This document shows, in pieces, positions 14,901 through 27,933 of a DNA stretch of 64,000 nt. Both the position numbers and the translations under genes were made by a program. The DNA is from Daphnia carinata (taxonomy: Eukaryota; Arthropoda; Branchiopoda; Diplostraca; Daphniidae). The notes below the pieces were generated by a model. It made no database searches. It saw only the letters and a program-made list of their open reading frames with translations, and was not told where the DNA came from. Positions within the stretch are counted from its first letter, which is position 1. Each line of letters starts with the position of its first letter. The stretch covers positions 7,872,971-7,936,970 of the forward strand of contig NC_081333.1 in the NCBI RefSeq assembly GCF_022539665.2, in the 5' to 3' direction.

Positions 14901-17900
14901 AACGACCGTGCTGTTGACTCGCCGGTCCGGATGACCGCAAGAGAGGGGCGCTGTTATACAATGTAAACAATTTGAAACATTATTTGCATAACTATGCGTT
15001 TCGAAATGCTTTATAGCGGTCTAAATAATACTTACAAAATTTACAGATCCAATGGATTTGATCTAAATTACAGCCGACGTCGTTCCAGAGCCAGTCACGA
15101 CCGCCGTCCAGCACGACGCAGTTCTGCTCTCCGTTGTAGTTGTTGGGCTGTTCACGGCCCCAAGGCGGCCGTTCGACCACATTACCCGTCACCCATCTCC
15201 AGGTGCGTGAGGTGAATGAGGCCTCTTTTTGTGCACCCATCCAGATCATCTGAGACTGTGACGGATTGATAAAAGTGGGTCGTTATTTAACGCTAAAAGT
15301 GTTCATCATAAGTGGCACAGCGAAACATTTTTCAAGTGTAAACTGTTCACTTGTATAAATGTAACGCCACGTCTCTTAAAGATTGTGACGTCTGCACGTA
15401 AAGTTGTTGCGGAGAATTGCATGTAAATTAACCGCTGCTTTCTCTATAATTTCAATAAAATTTTGTGGTGTTTGAAACGATCAAAATCAACAAAGAAAAA
15501 TAGTGCAAAGCCACATACGCGCTATTGATGGCAGTCCATTGACACCAAACAAACACTTAACACAGTGCCTGGAGTTATAAATTACCTTCATAGTGTGTTT
15601 CTTGCGTTCCAGTTCGCGGGTGATGAGCTCCAAAGTGCTGCGAGCGACGTTGTTCCACAAGTCGCCTCTCTGTTTCAAACAACTGCCTCGCGCCTTGGCG
15701 AATGTATTGCCCTCAGTCAATTGCAGGTCATAGCAGGTTCGGTTGAAAGCCACCACTTTGTCAAGTGCGGCCGAGTCCGTACAACTCTCCCGCGGGATAT
15801 CTTGAAAAAGAAACGTCCATTATAGAACGGGCTGTCAATCACAGGAATGATACTCATCCAAGAAGACTCGAAATTTAAGTTTGAGAAAATAGCACAAGAA
15901 AGATTAGCTTTGCTCAAGACTGTCGATCGTCGTATTGGAATGAAGGTAAACAAGTATGTAACATGCCCATCAGTTTTCTAGAATTCCCAATCAGTGAAGT
16001 AGTCCATCAAGTTTACAAGCCGCATTTTAATAAAACATTTTAATCAAGTTGCGCGGTCAAACCAGAGATTGAAACAAATTTCACCGTTACGCATACCTGC
16101 GCCAGCGGAGAAAACTTCGACTTCGCACAATGACAGACTGCTCTCGACGCCGACCATTTGCACGAAAACGAATTGGCCGACGAGAACTTTAGCACACTGG
16201 AAAAGTTTTGTTTCAGCATCGCCTATTGTAATGTCCATACCAAATTAAGATGAATGTTATCGTTAGAGAGTTGAAAAGAGAAAACATGCTAATCATTGTA
16301 ACAAATGAAGTGGGAACAAGTCTTACCAACTGAGCCGGGGAACCAAGCGCAAAGAGGGTTGCGTTGAGGGGCAGTATTGTTACCCACTCTGATCTCGAGG
16401 TCATGTAGCTTGAAATCTATTATTTAAATGATTATAATCCATCATCGAGCATAAGATAGGTTAGGCTAAAACTTACCGCAACAGGTTCGTGTAGTGACAC
16501 GTACAGCGTTGACCGCCGTGGGTCTCATCAAATCAGCCATCCACCATGGACTTGCTTCTTTCGACGTCTCCGCACAACGGCCACCTGTGCCACCAACATC
16601 GTGAAATGTGCTGCGATCTCCGTCGATAGCGTTGAGAGCCGATCCCCCTCTTGCCGTGCTGGACTGGTTGGCCGACTTGCGTAATGCCACATTCGTCGCT
16701 ATCATAGAAAACAATTTGATTTGTTACAAGTGGAACATAAGTAAAACCAGGCTTCATAATGTTTCCCGTTAGGTTGGAAATTTTAAGATTTTCTTGTTTT
16801 GCCGTTGTCAGTCACTTCCGCGTCCTATTGTGCAATAGATGAGCTGGAAAGACAGCCTTTTGTTCCAGTCCGCTATCCATTTTAGATGTAGGTCTGATAT
16901 TAATCAGTAGCCACAACATCTGCTGGCGGTTCCCATTCAATCGAGCCTCAAACGAGTCTTCACACAATTTCTCCAGGAAGAAGAATTGAGGCAAGTAGTA
17001 ACGCTACTTAAAATCTAACTTTACCTTGTATCAAAACAATGAAAAAAAAAAAGAAAGACGGAAGGCCTGGAGGACTGGGAAGTATGCGAGTAATAACTAC
17101 ACTATTTTTCTTCCTCCCCCCATTGAATTCCCAAATTTTCTCTTGCCCAGGGTAAAATACTTAAAGATCTAGGAGCTGGTCAGTTGGGTGACGCTACGTG
17201 AAATTTCTGTCATTTTTCTTTTCCAGGAAAGAAACAAAGGGCCAAAAACAATAATGGTGGGAGTTGGGGTTCAATAGTACTTTTCTATTTTATTCTTTCC
17301 CTATTTCCATAAAAGTACACAAACTTCACCCTTCCCTTTCTATTTTTCTCTGTCATTACGTTCGAATACACCCACAAAAGAACGTACTAGGAATTCCACA
17401 CAAAAAAAAGAAAGGTGAACAAAGAAAAAGTAAATAGCACACGCGATACACCATGGCATTTCGTTTTAAAAGAAAAAGCCAGGGTGAAACTTTCACGGCT
17501 TTCGGGCGTGAAAGAAAAAGCGTCATAGTAAGAGGGAGGAAACAGAAGGTGTAGAACACACGTTTCTCAGCGTGAAACTATACAGCCTTTCCCAAACGCA
17601 CAAACGAGATAAGAATTTTTTTTTTTCACTAGCGATACTATCTTTCCTAAGTACTAATAAGTGGTTTAGTTTCCAACAACGTCCCACACGTTTGTTCGAA
17701 ACTCCCGCGGACGTCAGAAAAAGTCGAAATTATCCGCAATAAACAAGGACAATTTTTCTACGTTGACCGAATAGGGGAATGGTCGTTTCTTGCTTCTAAC
17801 TTGTTGGGAGGGAATAAAACACGAAAAGAACGTAGCCCCCCAAAAAAGGAGATTGAATAATGAGCAAGTGCATTTCTGGCCTTGATCCAAGATGACAATC

Positions 17901-20900
17901 TCATCCGTGACTCCATTCCTCAAACGAAATGGAAACTTGCTCGACTTGTTACCATCTGTCTGTTCTCTATTCTTATTTATTTGAATTCTGTTGTAGAATG
18001 AAAGTGAAACTTGGGTAGGTACATTTAGATAATTCGTTAATGTAAAGAAAAGGTTGCGGTCGTTGGAGGTGAGTCACGCAGGGGCGTGGTGAACGTTTGC
18101 TGTTGATTTTTCGTGAAGCTTCCACGGCCTCCCATCCCATTTGACAAAAATCCAGCTGTACACCATTTAGGGTCTTAGAGAGGCCAAAAATGATAAATGT
18201 TGTAAGACTAGATATCGTCACGACTATTGGCAACATCTAGCCTCTGTCGTATGCCTCTGTCTTTATCCTTGGCTTTTACTACTCATTTTCTACATTGTAA
18301 TTTGTGATTCCCATTCCTATGCTAGTCTAGTCTCCTGAGTGATGATGACGCAATCATCAGTTTTCGTGGGTTTTTTTTGGCTCAATAACAGAATTGTTCT
18401 CAGGTGTGTTCTTATTATTCCTTGCATCTACTTTAGCCACGCCAGAAAACAACTGGTTATTCTAATCCAAACATCCGCCAATTGACCTTATTCGATCGGC
18501 CATGAAACCGAGTTACAAATGACCAGAGCATTTACGAATAATATCCTCTGGATTCACCTGGAATCCATTGGAAGGTGAAACAATACGGAACAAAAAGGGT
18601 CTTACCACAGATGGCCACGTCCCCTTGCCACCGGCCGTCACTGCCACAACTGATAGTCGGGTTCCTGTCCGGAAGATACAAATAAAAAAGCATTTGCATG
18701 AGAAACCAGCTGTTTTGAATTAACAATAGAATATAAACTAAAAAAAGGGAAAAGTTTTCCAATTCAAAAATCAAATGGCAACATGTATAACGTAGGAAAA
18801 GAGAAAGACAGAAAAGGAAAACCTTTCACGTGTCTATACTTGGCTTTAGGAGTCAGGAAAAAAAAATTTGCTGAACGAATGAACGAGCGCAAGATGCGGA
18901 CAGACCGAACCCACACAACAACGAAAAAAAAAACGAAAGGAAATGCTAGCGAAAGGAGACGTAAAAGGAATATGGCATTAAAAAAGAGAATGAAAGGAGA
19001 AGAAAATTACTGTGCATATTAGAAGCGGGTTGACCTCCTCTTGGCCCTCCTTGTTTTTTAGTGAACGTTCGTGAAACCGCTAGCACAGGACGAATGGAAC
19101 GAGAAAAAGAGAGAATGGTTGAAAAACTTAGCAACGGTCCCACTTTCCTTTTTCACGGCGCGATTACGAGCCAAACGAACGAATGCAAAATGAAAGAAAC
19201 TTGAAAGAGAGAACTCTCTTTTATCATCTTTCTTATTCCACCTCCCCCACTTTGTGTACCCTTCCCTGGCAATGAGATCAGTCTGCAGATCTTTTTTTTT
19301 TTTTGTTCCAAAAAAGCCTTCTCTGCCCCACTAGAAAAAAGTAAAAGTGATCAAGGTAAAAAGCAGAAAAAGTTCGTTGCTAGGCGTCTTACGTAGTCCC
19401 TTCCCCACGCTAATAAGCAAAACGCAAAATATGAAAGCTTTCACACTGTCTTGAATTTTTTTTTTTCCTGCCGTTTCACTCATTTGTCTGCTAAACAACT
19501 TTGGGGTTATTGTCGTGCTGATTATTCTTTCTCTTTTCGCTTTTTTTTTTCCCTTTCTTTTGGCTTCCACCTTTTCCCTCGATTACGATTTGCTCGTCTT
19601 TTATTTGAGAGAATCACTTTGCGCGATAGAGGCGTCGTCTTTGCCCGTCTAATAACGGCTTTTCACTTCACGCGGTCGATCAGTCTTTCACCAAGTCGGG
19701 AGAACGCGAGAGAAAAGAAAACAAATACAAGGAATGTCTGGAATAGAAAAGGAGAAACATTGGAAAAGCAAACAACGAATTGTCCCCAAACCCGCATTTT
19801 GTTTTGTCTCGTCCTTTTTTTCTATAAAGAAAGCTATATAAGTGCTCTTCGATTTCGGTTCAATCGGCCATTGTTTTCTTCCTAGTACGTTACGGCACCA
19901 TTTGCATGACACTGAGCGTACCGCATAAGTAAGCAAAAGAAGGCAGATGCAACGAGATACGGGCCCCCGTTTTGAGAAAACACCAGATTGCTCATGCAGA
20001 GGGAAAATCACAATAACCAAAGTATATGGAACCTTTCTCTTCCGTTACACAATCGATATTCCAATTCAACAATGGCAACGTATCGTGTGAGAGCTATAAT
20101 TTGACATGCATGTCATGTTCCAATGCGCACAATTTCTTTCCCTTTAAGAAAATTGTCTTAAAATTTCCTTCCTCTGATTTCAATCGCTAATTCGGTAGTC
20201 GAGCGTGTCAGCTCTTAATTAAGATTTAATGATGGTAGATAAGAGTGTCCGAGAGAACAGAAAAAGACAGTCAAAGATGTAGATCGAAGGTCTTTTCGTA
20301 TACACAAATAGAATGAATGATTTTACCCGATGAGTTCGAATCCAGGATCGCAGACGTAAGTGACAGAGGCCGAGGTCCCGTGCTGTTGATTTGGGTCGTC
20401 GCTAATCTGGTCCGACCCTCCGAGCACCATCTTGGAATTGAGCGGCGCCGGCGGTGGACCGCACTGCAGACCACCTGATGTGCGTGATTCCGATAAGAAA
20501 ATGTAAACAAAAGACATTCAATTAATAATACATCGAGGGGAAAAAAGTGAGTCACCATTTCGAAACCCACTATGCTCTGCTTTCTTTTATAAATAAATGT
20601 GTGCGCGACAGGGAAAAAGTCAGTGGCATTTTAAGTGTTATTTCAAGTAGGGTGGAGGAAAGCCAGTATTTTCCCCGTGCTTCGTGCGAAAATGTTGAAC
20701 GAACAGGCCACCGATGGGCGGTCGAATTCGGCAACAATGGCCGATTTTGGGGGGTGCGATGACGATGCCATTGCACGAAATAAAAATAAGAAATGTGTGC
20801 CAGTCATTATAGGTGACGAAAAAACGGTAAGGCAGTGGTACAAAACTAGGCCAGTCGGCTGTCAGGGAATATAGCGCACAAGCGGGTAGCATCAGGTGTT

Positions 20901-23900
20901 CGACAGCACCTGATCATTACGAGCTCACAAAGGAAAAATGTACAACGGTACACACAACTACGGAAGGCTCTACGTTTCTTTCGATGCCAGGGTATACCAG
21001 TTGACACACAATCGTTTTCTTTTTTTCTCGATAATCGCCAAACGAATGCTGCCCTGCCATTACTTTTCTTTAGTTGCCCACGACAGAAACCCTATTAATA
21101 CCGGTGGTTAGGGCAATCAAAGTGAAAGAAAGAAAACCTGGAGAATGGGAAAGCAATTTCTATCAAAAGATACCGGTTTCAGAATGATAGACAGGACGCA
21201 ACAATATGCCGTCAGCGCAAATAACAACGGTCAAATAGATAGTGCACGCAACAACACGGTCTATTGAAGTCTGAAACAGCACAGTTAAACCCTCAGCACG
21301 CTACGTTAAGCTTTAAAATATTGGCACGACGACCGACTTTTTATTTTCTTTTACTTTGTCAAGTGTGGTTCGTTGTGTTACCTGGAAATTCAATCGCAGC
21401 AAAGAAACAAGGCATAACCTTAGCGAATTTGAAGGCTATGACAATGGCGGAAACGGGGGATTGATGGGATTTGACGATAATAACAAACAAAACATTAACA
21501 GCCACACCCAGTTTGTCGTTATTTCTGTCTTTTTTTTATGGTCTTTGATCTTTGGTTTGAAAAATAAAATGTTTTGATGTCTAGAAAAGCCTCGTAAACT
21601 ACGAAGAGGTTAAAGCCCGTAGGTGAAAACGGGTTGAAGAAATCCTTATTTACGTAGCAGAGAAATAAACGGCAGCGTCGGGAATAATCGTGAACTGAGC
21701 GCTTTGGCACGATCGCCCGCTGTAAGGTAGAGCCAAGGTTTCTCCGCTTTGCGTGACGGCTCTGCAAGTCGATTAACCTGGCAGACTTTTTTTTTTGCCA
21801 TTCACTCGGTCATAATTTTCCTCGTTTCTTTCTGCCATTTCTACGCCAATTCGAAAGTGACAGTCACTAGCAGACTTTTTGCATGCACCGTGTCCAACGT
21901 GAGCAGTCAATCAATCTCTGTATCATCGGGTGACGTCAACAACTCAACTGTCCTTGACGCAGTCGAGGGCACACTACATCTACCATCTGGCACGATTTGG
22001 GACCAGACCTCGTCAAAGAAATCCAAGAAAATCTACAGCAAAATATGTTCACTAACGATTACCTGGTATAAGATACTAGTTATGGATTTCCGACGAAAAA
22101 AAATGCGTAATCGAGTCGATCATGGAGATTGATATACTGTTATTCTGCAGCGTTGATTTTGCTATCAGATCAGAACAACCGGCAGGGGTGGAGGATGGCT
22201 GTGAATATTTTTGAAATAGTAATTGGGAAACAGGACATTTGATTTCCAAGGTTTTTACGCTCAGGTTCTCACTAACTTCTTCTAAACTTAACCAATTCCC
22301 ACTCAAAGTTTCCCCATTTGAATTTTGCTTTTATTATTTAAATTACAAATCTATTATTTTCATCCCTTGCAACAGGTGAATATGACTTGCCCTTTTCACG
22401 TTTTACTTCTCGAAGGGATGTGATGGTTTCGCAAAATACAAAAACACTCATCGGACAATGGAGGAATAATGCATTGGCGTAAATGCTTCTTGTTATTCGA
22501 GGACGAGTGCGTTCGTTCAGACACGGAACGTTAAATCCGTTGAATGAACGCCCTCCATCTCTTACCCTATTTCTCTCTCTATCAGTCACTTTTTCGAGAC
22601 TAGAAAAAGAATTTTAACAAGTGCAGACACACAAATCAACAACCGGTGCAAAGAAAATTTGGAGGCCACAGCCAGGGATCCGTGAAGGCGTTCAGTAGTT
22701 ATCAAAAGAAATTTCTGGAAAAGGAATCGTAATAGAAGACCGCAGAAATCAAAGCATGATAAAGAAAGAAACGAAGGAAAAATTGTGATAACAAACTCGT
22801 TGTGGAATTTTGTCGCATTATTTTTTCTTTTTCATGAAATGCCCGTCGTTGTTGACTAGTGTATAGTGACCAATGCTGATGGGCCTTTCACCTGCGGCAG
22901 GACGTTACCCACTGTTGTATTTGAAAATGCCGCCCTAATGACCTACATCGGCCCCTCTCTCCCCGTGGGTATTTTCTCTACACTTTTTTTCGAATTTTTT
23001 TGTTGCTTCCCCGTCCTCTTCTACCCATTCCAATGGACAGATTATTCAACCGGCTCTGTAGTCGTCAGAGGTTTTTCATTCCGGTTAACACATGTGTGGC
23101 GTGACTCACCCAACGGGCGATTTGATGAACCCAAAAGGGAACCTTCATCTTCTTCTTCTTGTTTTTTTTTCCCTCGTCATCAAATTCAACCATCCCCCTC
23201 TCTCTCTCTCTCTCTCTACGTTTTTGTTTCGAAATAAAACGAATAGTTTCACGGTGCTCTAAGCACGTGACCCCATTTAAAATGCCAAAGCGTCCCCCTT
23301 GCGCACCTGTCTAGAACCATTTAAAATACGATGTTTTTATTGGTCCTTTTCGTTCGTTCAAACAACCAGTATACAGAAACCGGTCAAATTAATATGACGA
23401 CCTGCACCGACTCCCGCACTTTGTCTCTTACGCCAATCATTCTAATTGAAACCTTAAGAGTTCGACAATGATTGCATCGACGTCTGCATTTCATCATTAA
23501 TGGCTATGTCGAAAAATGGCGATAAGATTAAATGCGTGCATTTAGACCCGTTTCATGTTACTTACTTACTCTTTTCCTAATTAAATGCATCATAACCGAG
23601 TACCGTTGGTACGTCTGTTTCTCATTTGGTCTTACTTCAATGTCAAATGAGACTCTCTGATTTTTGGTTGGTATCAAACAAAACATTACAGATCTTCCCA
23701 TTTTGTCATCGATTGATTTACGGTTGCAAATATATAAATAAACATTATTTTGAAATAGTGGGCACTGAATAGGCAGGTAAAAAAAACACCCCTACCGAAA
23801 TAGCGCAGGGCGATTAAAAGATTGATTACGACACGAATCAAGTTTTGAATTTTTCCCATTAAAGCATACCGTTGAATACGATAATCACCAAGGTTTCGGA

Positions 23901-24007
23901 ATAAATAAAAGTAAAAAAAGGGGCATATTACCTGTCACAGGAATAATTGCAATCCATCCCAAGGTAAGCAACAGAGTTAGCCGTTGGCGATTTGTGTAAC
24001 GTGTCAT
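11919..24007 (-). CDS. fw: furrowed-like selectin-type receptor: sushi, F5/8C-like, C-type lectin, ten sushi domains, transmembrane
   Basis: Type I membrane adhesion protein. Drosophila Furrowed, a selectin-related protein, acts in eye, bristle and planar polarity development (family knowledge). Minus-strand exons: signal peptide 24007-23932 (LTLLLTLGWIAIIPVTG); first sushi domain split between 20474-20327 and 18664-18606; a fucolectin/F5-8C-like domain at about 16700-16480, 16400-16325 and 16233-16098 (NVALRKSANQSS, AIDGDRST); a C-type lectin domain at about 15800-15590 and 15258-15040, with QPN and WND calcium-site-type motifs; then ten sushi domains over 14951-12634, each with four Cys and a terminal G-x-W...C; a transmembrane segment GTGIVLVLFVIIALFYC about 12470-12420; and a cytoplasmic tail rich in Pro, Ser and Tyr (YEHLPGENHHMYDLTYED) ending in a TAA at 11921-11919. 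Domain order matches Furrowed, plus one N-terminal sushi domain. Introns one to three are about 3.5, 1.7 and 1.9 kb, large for this window. Confidence 0.88.
23199..23217. repeat. (TC)n microsatellite
   Basis: An uninterrupted TC dinucleotide run of about 19 nt inside the first intron of the furrowed-like gene. Confidence 0.85.
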
Positions 24008-24839
24008 GATATCGATCGATACGTTTAGATCACAACGGTCAACTCCACTTTCGCTTCGTTTAATCCAGCAGGTGGCGAGAGGTGCGTCTCTCAAAACTTG
24101 ACGCAAAATTACACAACTGCTATTCCAAACGTAATCAACTAAGAATTCAAGCACACTTATGACTGGAAATATGCACAAGTCAAACCAAAATGATCAATCT
24201 TGGCATTTTGTAACTTTCTTTCACTTTGTGCAAATGTTCAACTTTGTCGAAGAAGCAAGAAATGAATTTACTAGAAAAAACAAAACAAAAACAAAACAAA
24301 AACAAGCAGACGGAGCAGACCAGGATCACAACTCGACTGGCTCGTTGCGAGCGAGAGACTGACGCCTTTGATGGCGAGGCTAAGCGAAAGTTGTTGCAGC
24401 AGCAGCTACTACCACCTTTCCCTCGGAGCATTATTCTATAGCTCGATAGCCATTGGGAACTGTGTTACCAGTGCTCACTCTCTGTGTGTGTGTGTTCACC
24501 AAGTATGCGTGACTAGACAAGCCGAGCCCTGCATGCACGAACAGAGCTCGAGTTTTTTTCGGCAAACCCCCAGCGGGTTCTTACATACGAGGCCACCTGT
24601 CCTCCTCTAATTCGATCTTCCTTTGCACAAGCGGCACGGCTATAGTTTGCTTCTCATAACACCCATGTGTGTGTGTGTGTGTTTGTTTAACGAAAGGTGG
24701 CGTCTTCCTGGTGATTTCTCAAGGACTTGCTATAAAATAGCTGAATGTTTTCTTGGCATTTGTTGCATGTATTGCTTCACATTTCGCCATGCATGGTTAG
24801 AAGCATATAAAGAAGCATTATGCAGATTTATTTTCGAAA
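24008..24839. other. interval between the furrowed-like start and the glycosidase stop
   Basis: About 830 bp. The left part is expected to be 5' UTR and promoter of the furrowed-like gene and the right part 3' UTR of the glycosidase. It contains A-rich runs near 24280-24305 and a (TG)n run at about 24666-24682. No coding evidence. Confidence 0.5.
24666..24682. repeat. (TG)n microsatellite
   Basis: A pure TG dinucleotide run of about 17 nt just downstream of the glycosidase gene. Confidence 0.8.
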
Positions 24840-27800
24840 TCAATAAACGATTGGCGAATCGCAAACATTCTCGGGGACGAATCCGTTCTTTTGAATGATT
24901 CGGGCGTAGTAGTTTGCCGAACTCTTGGGAACGCGAGGCTTGGCCGGATCCGTAAAGTTGACGTAATGCATTCCAAATCTTTCTCTGTTTTTTTTAACGG
25001 TTGTGAAGAAAGAAAAACAAGAATAATAACTAGGTCAAACCATCTGAAATCAAAATCATGATTACAAATATCCACGTTCCCACTCAAAGTTGTCCATCAG
25101 GCTCCAGGCTGTATAGCCAATGACGTTTGCCCCATCTTGGATGGCTAAATATACATAAAATATGAGAAGAAAAAACAAGTTGATAAGAAATTCGTGAATC
25201 TCTTGACGTTTCTGGATTAGTAGATAGTTACCTTTGAGAACGTTGTTGATGTAATACTTGCTGCACGAAAAGAAAATATTTGTGTTATCACGCAGAGAAT
25301 GAAAATCAAATGCGACCAATGCAATTATGCTCACTAATAATAGATCCTCATCGAGTCGTCGAGATATCCATTGCGGTCACTCAATCCGTTTTCCGTGATA
25401 ATAACATCGGGGTTGTTGTACCGATCTTTGATCCAGTTCAACATTCGGCGGATGCCCCATGGAGTGATTCGTAGCCAAGAAGATGCTGATCTGTTTTGAA
25501 AACATAGACCGCGTAAAAGAAAATTGTACGAGAGAAAAAGTTTTTTTTAGAAAATCCGGTATATCCTTTCACGTCTCGAAAGAAAAAGTTTGCCATGGGA
25601 TTATTTTTTGGAGGGGGGCTGTGTGCGTTGATGCCAGCAGTTCTGACGTAATTTGAGTGAAAGTCTCCACAATTCTTCCGATCATTCAATATGTTATTCA
25701 CCTTCGGATGGACTACGTCACTTTCGCTTCAACTCAACCAATGTGTGTGCGTGTAAAAAAAAAAAGAGAAAAGTGCAACAAACTGAAAAATAGGACGCAC
25801 ACGCATGTGTAAGAATCAAATCTACACCGCGATTCTCTCGCGGCTTCCTGGTCCGTTTTTCCTTGATGCGTCAAAACCTTTCCTTCTTGGAATTGCATGA
25901 TCACTTCTGGGTTTCTTAATGTCTTGCGAAATTTATATCACGGGATTTTTACTCAGCTGAATTAGTTCAACGTTTCGAATGATACGAGAAACTGGATTTG
26001 AAGAGGTTTGAAAATGAATGGCGTTATTTGAAATTCATATCTAATCGTGGTGTTTTTCTACTGTCTTGGCTGCATTCTGATTGGCTATTAAATCGATGGT
26101 TAGTGGGTCACAAGATCTCATCAACCCAAATATCAAGACTAATTTGACGGTCTCACTTAAAACGAAGACAGATGACATACCCGCTACATTAAAGTGCAGA
26201 ACGTCCTAGATTGGGAAAAAACTCGCGAGAAAAATGATCACAATTTCAAGGTTAACAACCGATACCATTTCAAGGAGGACCTTGAGCTGATGAACACCTT
26301 CGCCAAAAATGGGTAACCAACGAAAACAAAAAAAAGGGCGTAACTCTTACCCGTACCAGTTCTCCTTGTCTTGATACGCAACTACATCTTTGTCTGTGTA
26401 ATAGTTGACCAGCGTATCATCAAACAATTCTTCTTTGACGATTTCAGATGAATAAAAATTCAGGCCAAAAAAATCGGCAGAACCTCTAAGCTCTGTTTTC
26501 TCAGTTTCAGTGAAAACGGGAAGACGAGATTGGGGGAGACCCGCAGCTGTGCTTTTTCGAGCAATCTGCGATAAGTTTCAAAAACCATAAAAATAAATTT
26601 CTTACAAAAAAATAATATGAAAAAAAAAATCGAATATTACCAAATCAATCATAACTTGTGGATAGTCTCCGTTTCCCCAGATTGGATTGGCGAACCACCC
26701 ACCGGCAAACTGCATGGAACGTTCGGCAGCGTCGATAGATGCAGTGCTGTTATCTTCTGGTTCTCCCCAGCTAATATTCAAGGTTATGCCCACTTTTCCT
26801 GTAACGTTGGCCAAGTATTGTCGAGTTTAATGATTCCTCCCTATACGCCAAGGCTTGAGAAAATGTTTACCATTCTGGGTTTGCTTGTACTTCAGCTCGT
26901 ACAACCGATAAGCTTTGGCGTGTGACCGCAATTGGTTATGCGCGGCTATGTAGTCTTTAGTTCCGGACTCTGTGATGCCTGGAGCCTTCGATCCAGTGCC
27001 ATATCCTAAATGTTTTGCGATTAATAAAGAATGTCGTCGACAACTAGTCGCCTATAAAGACACTCCTACGTACCTAGATAAGCCTGACACCAGGGCTCGT
27101 TGAAGGTGATCCAGTATTCCACCTGCGACGTGTTGGATTAAGAATTTGTTTTTGACTAGTTGGACGAAATGAAGAGTTAACTTACGTCAGCACCAAATTG
27201 CTCGAAGCAAAGATCTGCGTAAGCTTCGAACCAGGTAGCGATGTCTGGGTTCTGCCAACCGCCTTGGTCTTCTAGAACTTGCGGGAGATCCCAATGGTAC
27301 AGCGTCACCTTCCAAAAACAATGGGTTTTCCAAACACAACTCATTTCAATTAAAACAAGAATAAGTCTCACCATAGGTTTGATTCCTGCGGCTTTAAGGG
27401 CTGCAATCAGATTTTTGTAGTACTGAATGCCTAGAGGATTGGACGCGCCCACTCCGTTCGGGATCACACGAGACCATGAAATTGAGAAACGGTAGTGACT
27501 TACCTGAAATAGGTCAAATCATTAGCCCGATAAAGTATAAAGCTATCATTTTTGTTTCGTTGAGAGTCTTACACCCATGTTTTTCAGCAACTGTATATCT
27601 TGTTCGTAAAGATAATAGCTAAGACAGGCGTCATCTCCGGTTGATCCATCGGCAATCATACCCGGAGTCCTGACATAAGTGTCCCAGATGCTCGGTGTGC
27701 GACCTGAAACATAAAAGATTTCATTTAGCTATAGAACATTATTAGAATGCTAATAATAGCAAACGAATATCACCATCAACGTTCCAGGCACCCTCTACTT

Positions 27801-27933
27801 GGTAAGATGCCGTAGCAGCGGCCCAGATGAAACCTGGAGGGAAACTACCATAGGTAATTGTATCATCAATGAACTCTGCCCGGCTCAAGAAGCCGAGGCA
27901 GCTCAGGAAGCAAAGAATGAAGACCGCCCGCAT
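24840..27933 (-). CDS. secreted glycoside hydrolase family 1 (beta-glucosidase / myrosinase-like)
   Basis: Retaining beta-glycosidase of family GH1, probably a secreted digestive enzyme acting on beta-glucosides (family knowledge plus signal peptide). It begins [20 protein letters not shown], a clear signal peptide, with mature sequence starting near [17 protein letters not shown]. Minus-strand exons carry the conserved blocks in order: [12 protein letters not shown] (about 27800), the [12 protein letters not shown] block (about 27480), [13 protein letters not shown] (about 27300), the acid/base motif [12 protein letters not shown] (about 27110), the [10 protein letters not shown] block (about 26460), the nucleophile motif VIITENGLS (about 25400), [14 protein letters not shown] (about 25085), and the last exon ending SPIVY with TGA at 24842-24840. 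Both catalytic glutamates are present, so the enzyme should be active. Substrate cannot be deduced. Most introns are short, but the one at about 25480-26350 is longer and holds an unrelated open segment. Confidence 0.93.
26176..26313 (+). other. orphan open segment inside a glycosidase intron, opposite strand
   Basis: A stop-to-stop frame of 46 codons on the plus strand, with a protein-like, charged composition (reads [13 protein letters not shown] near its start and [15 protein letters not shown] at its end). A possible donor (GG then gtaacc) lies at its right end. No ATG start or partner exons were found. It could be a remnant of another gene or chance; I do not recognise it. Confidence 0.2.

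Noticed and set aside
19451..19885. 144-codon plus-strand frame
   Set aside because: Phe/Ser/Arg-rich translation of T-rich intron sequence of the furrowed-like gene; no conserved features.
21749..22132. 127-codon plus-strand frame in the furrowed-like first intron
   Set aside because: No domain, no splice context, and it lies antisense within a large intron full of simple sequence.
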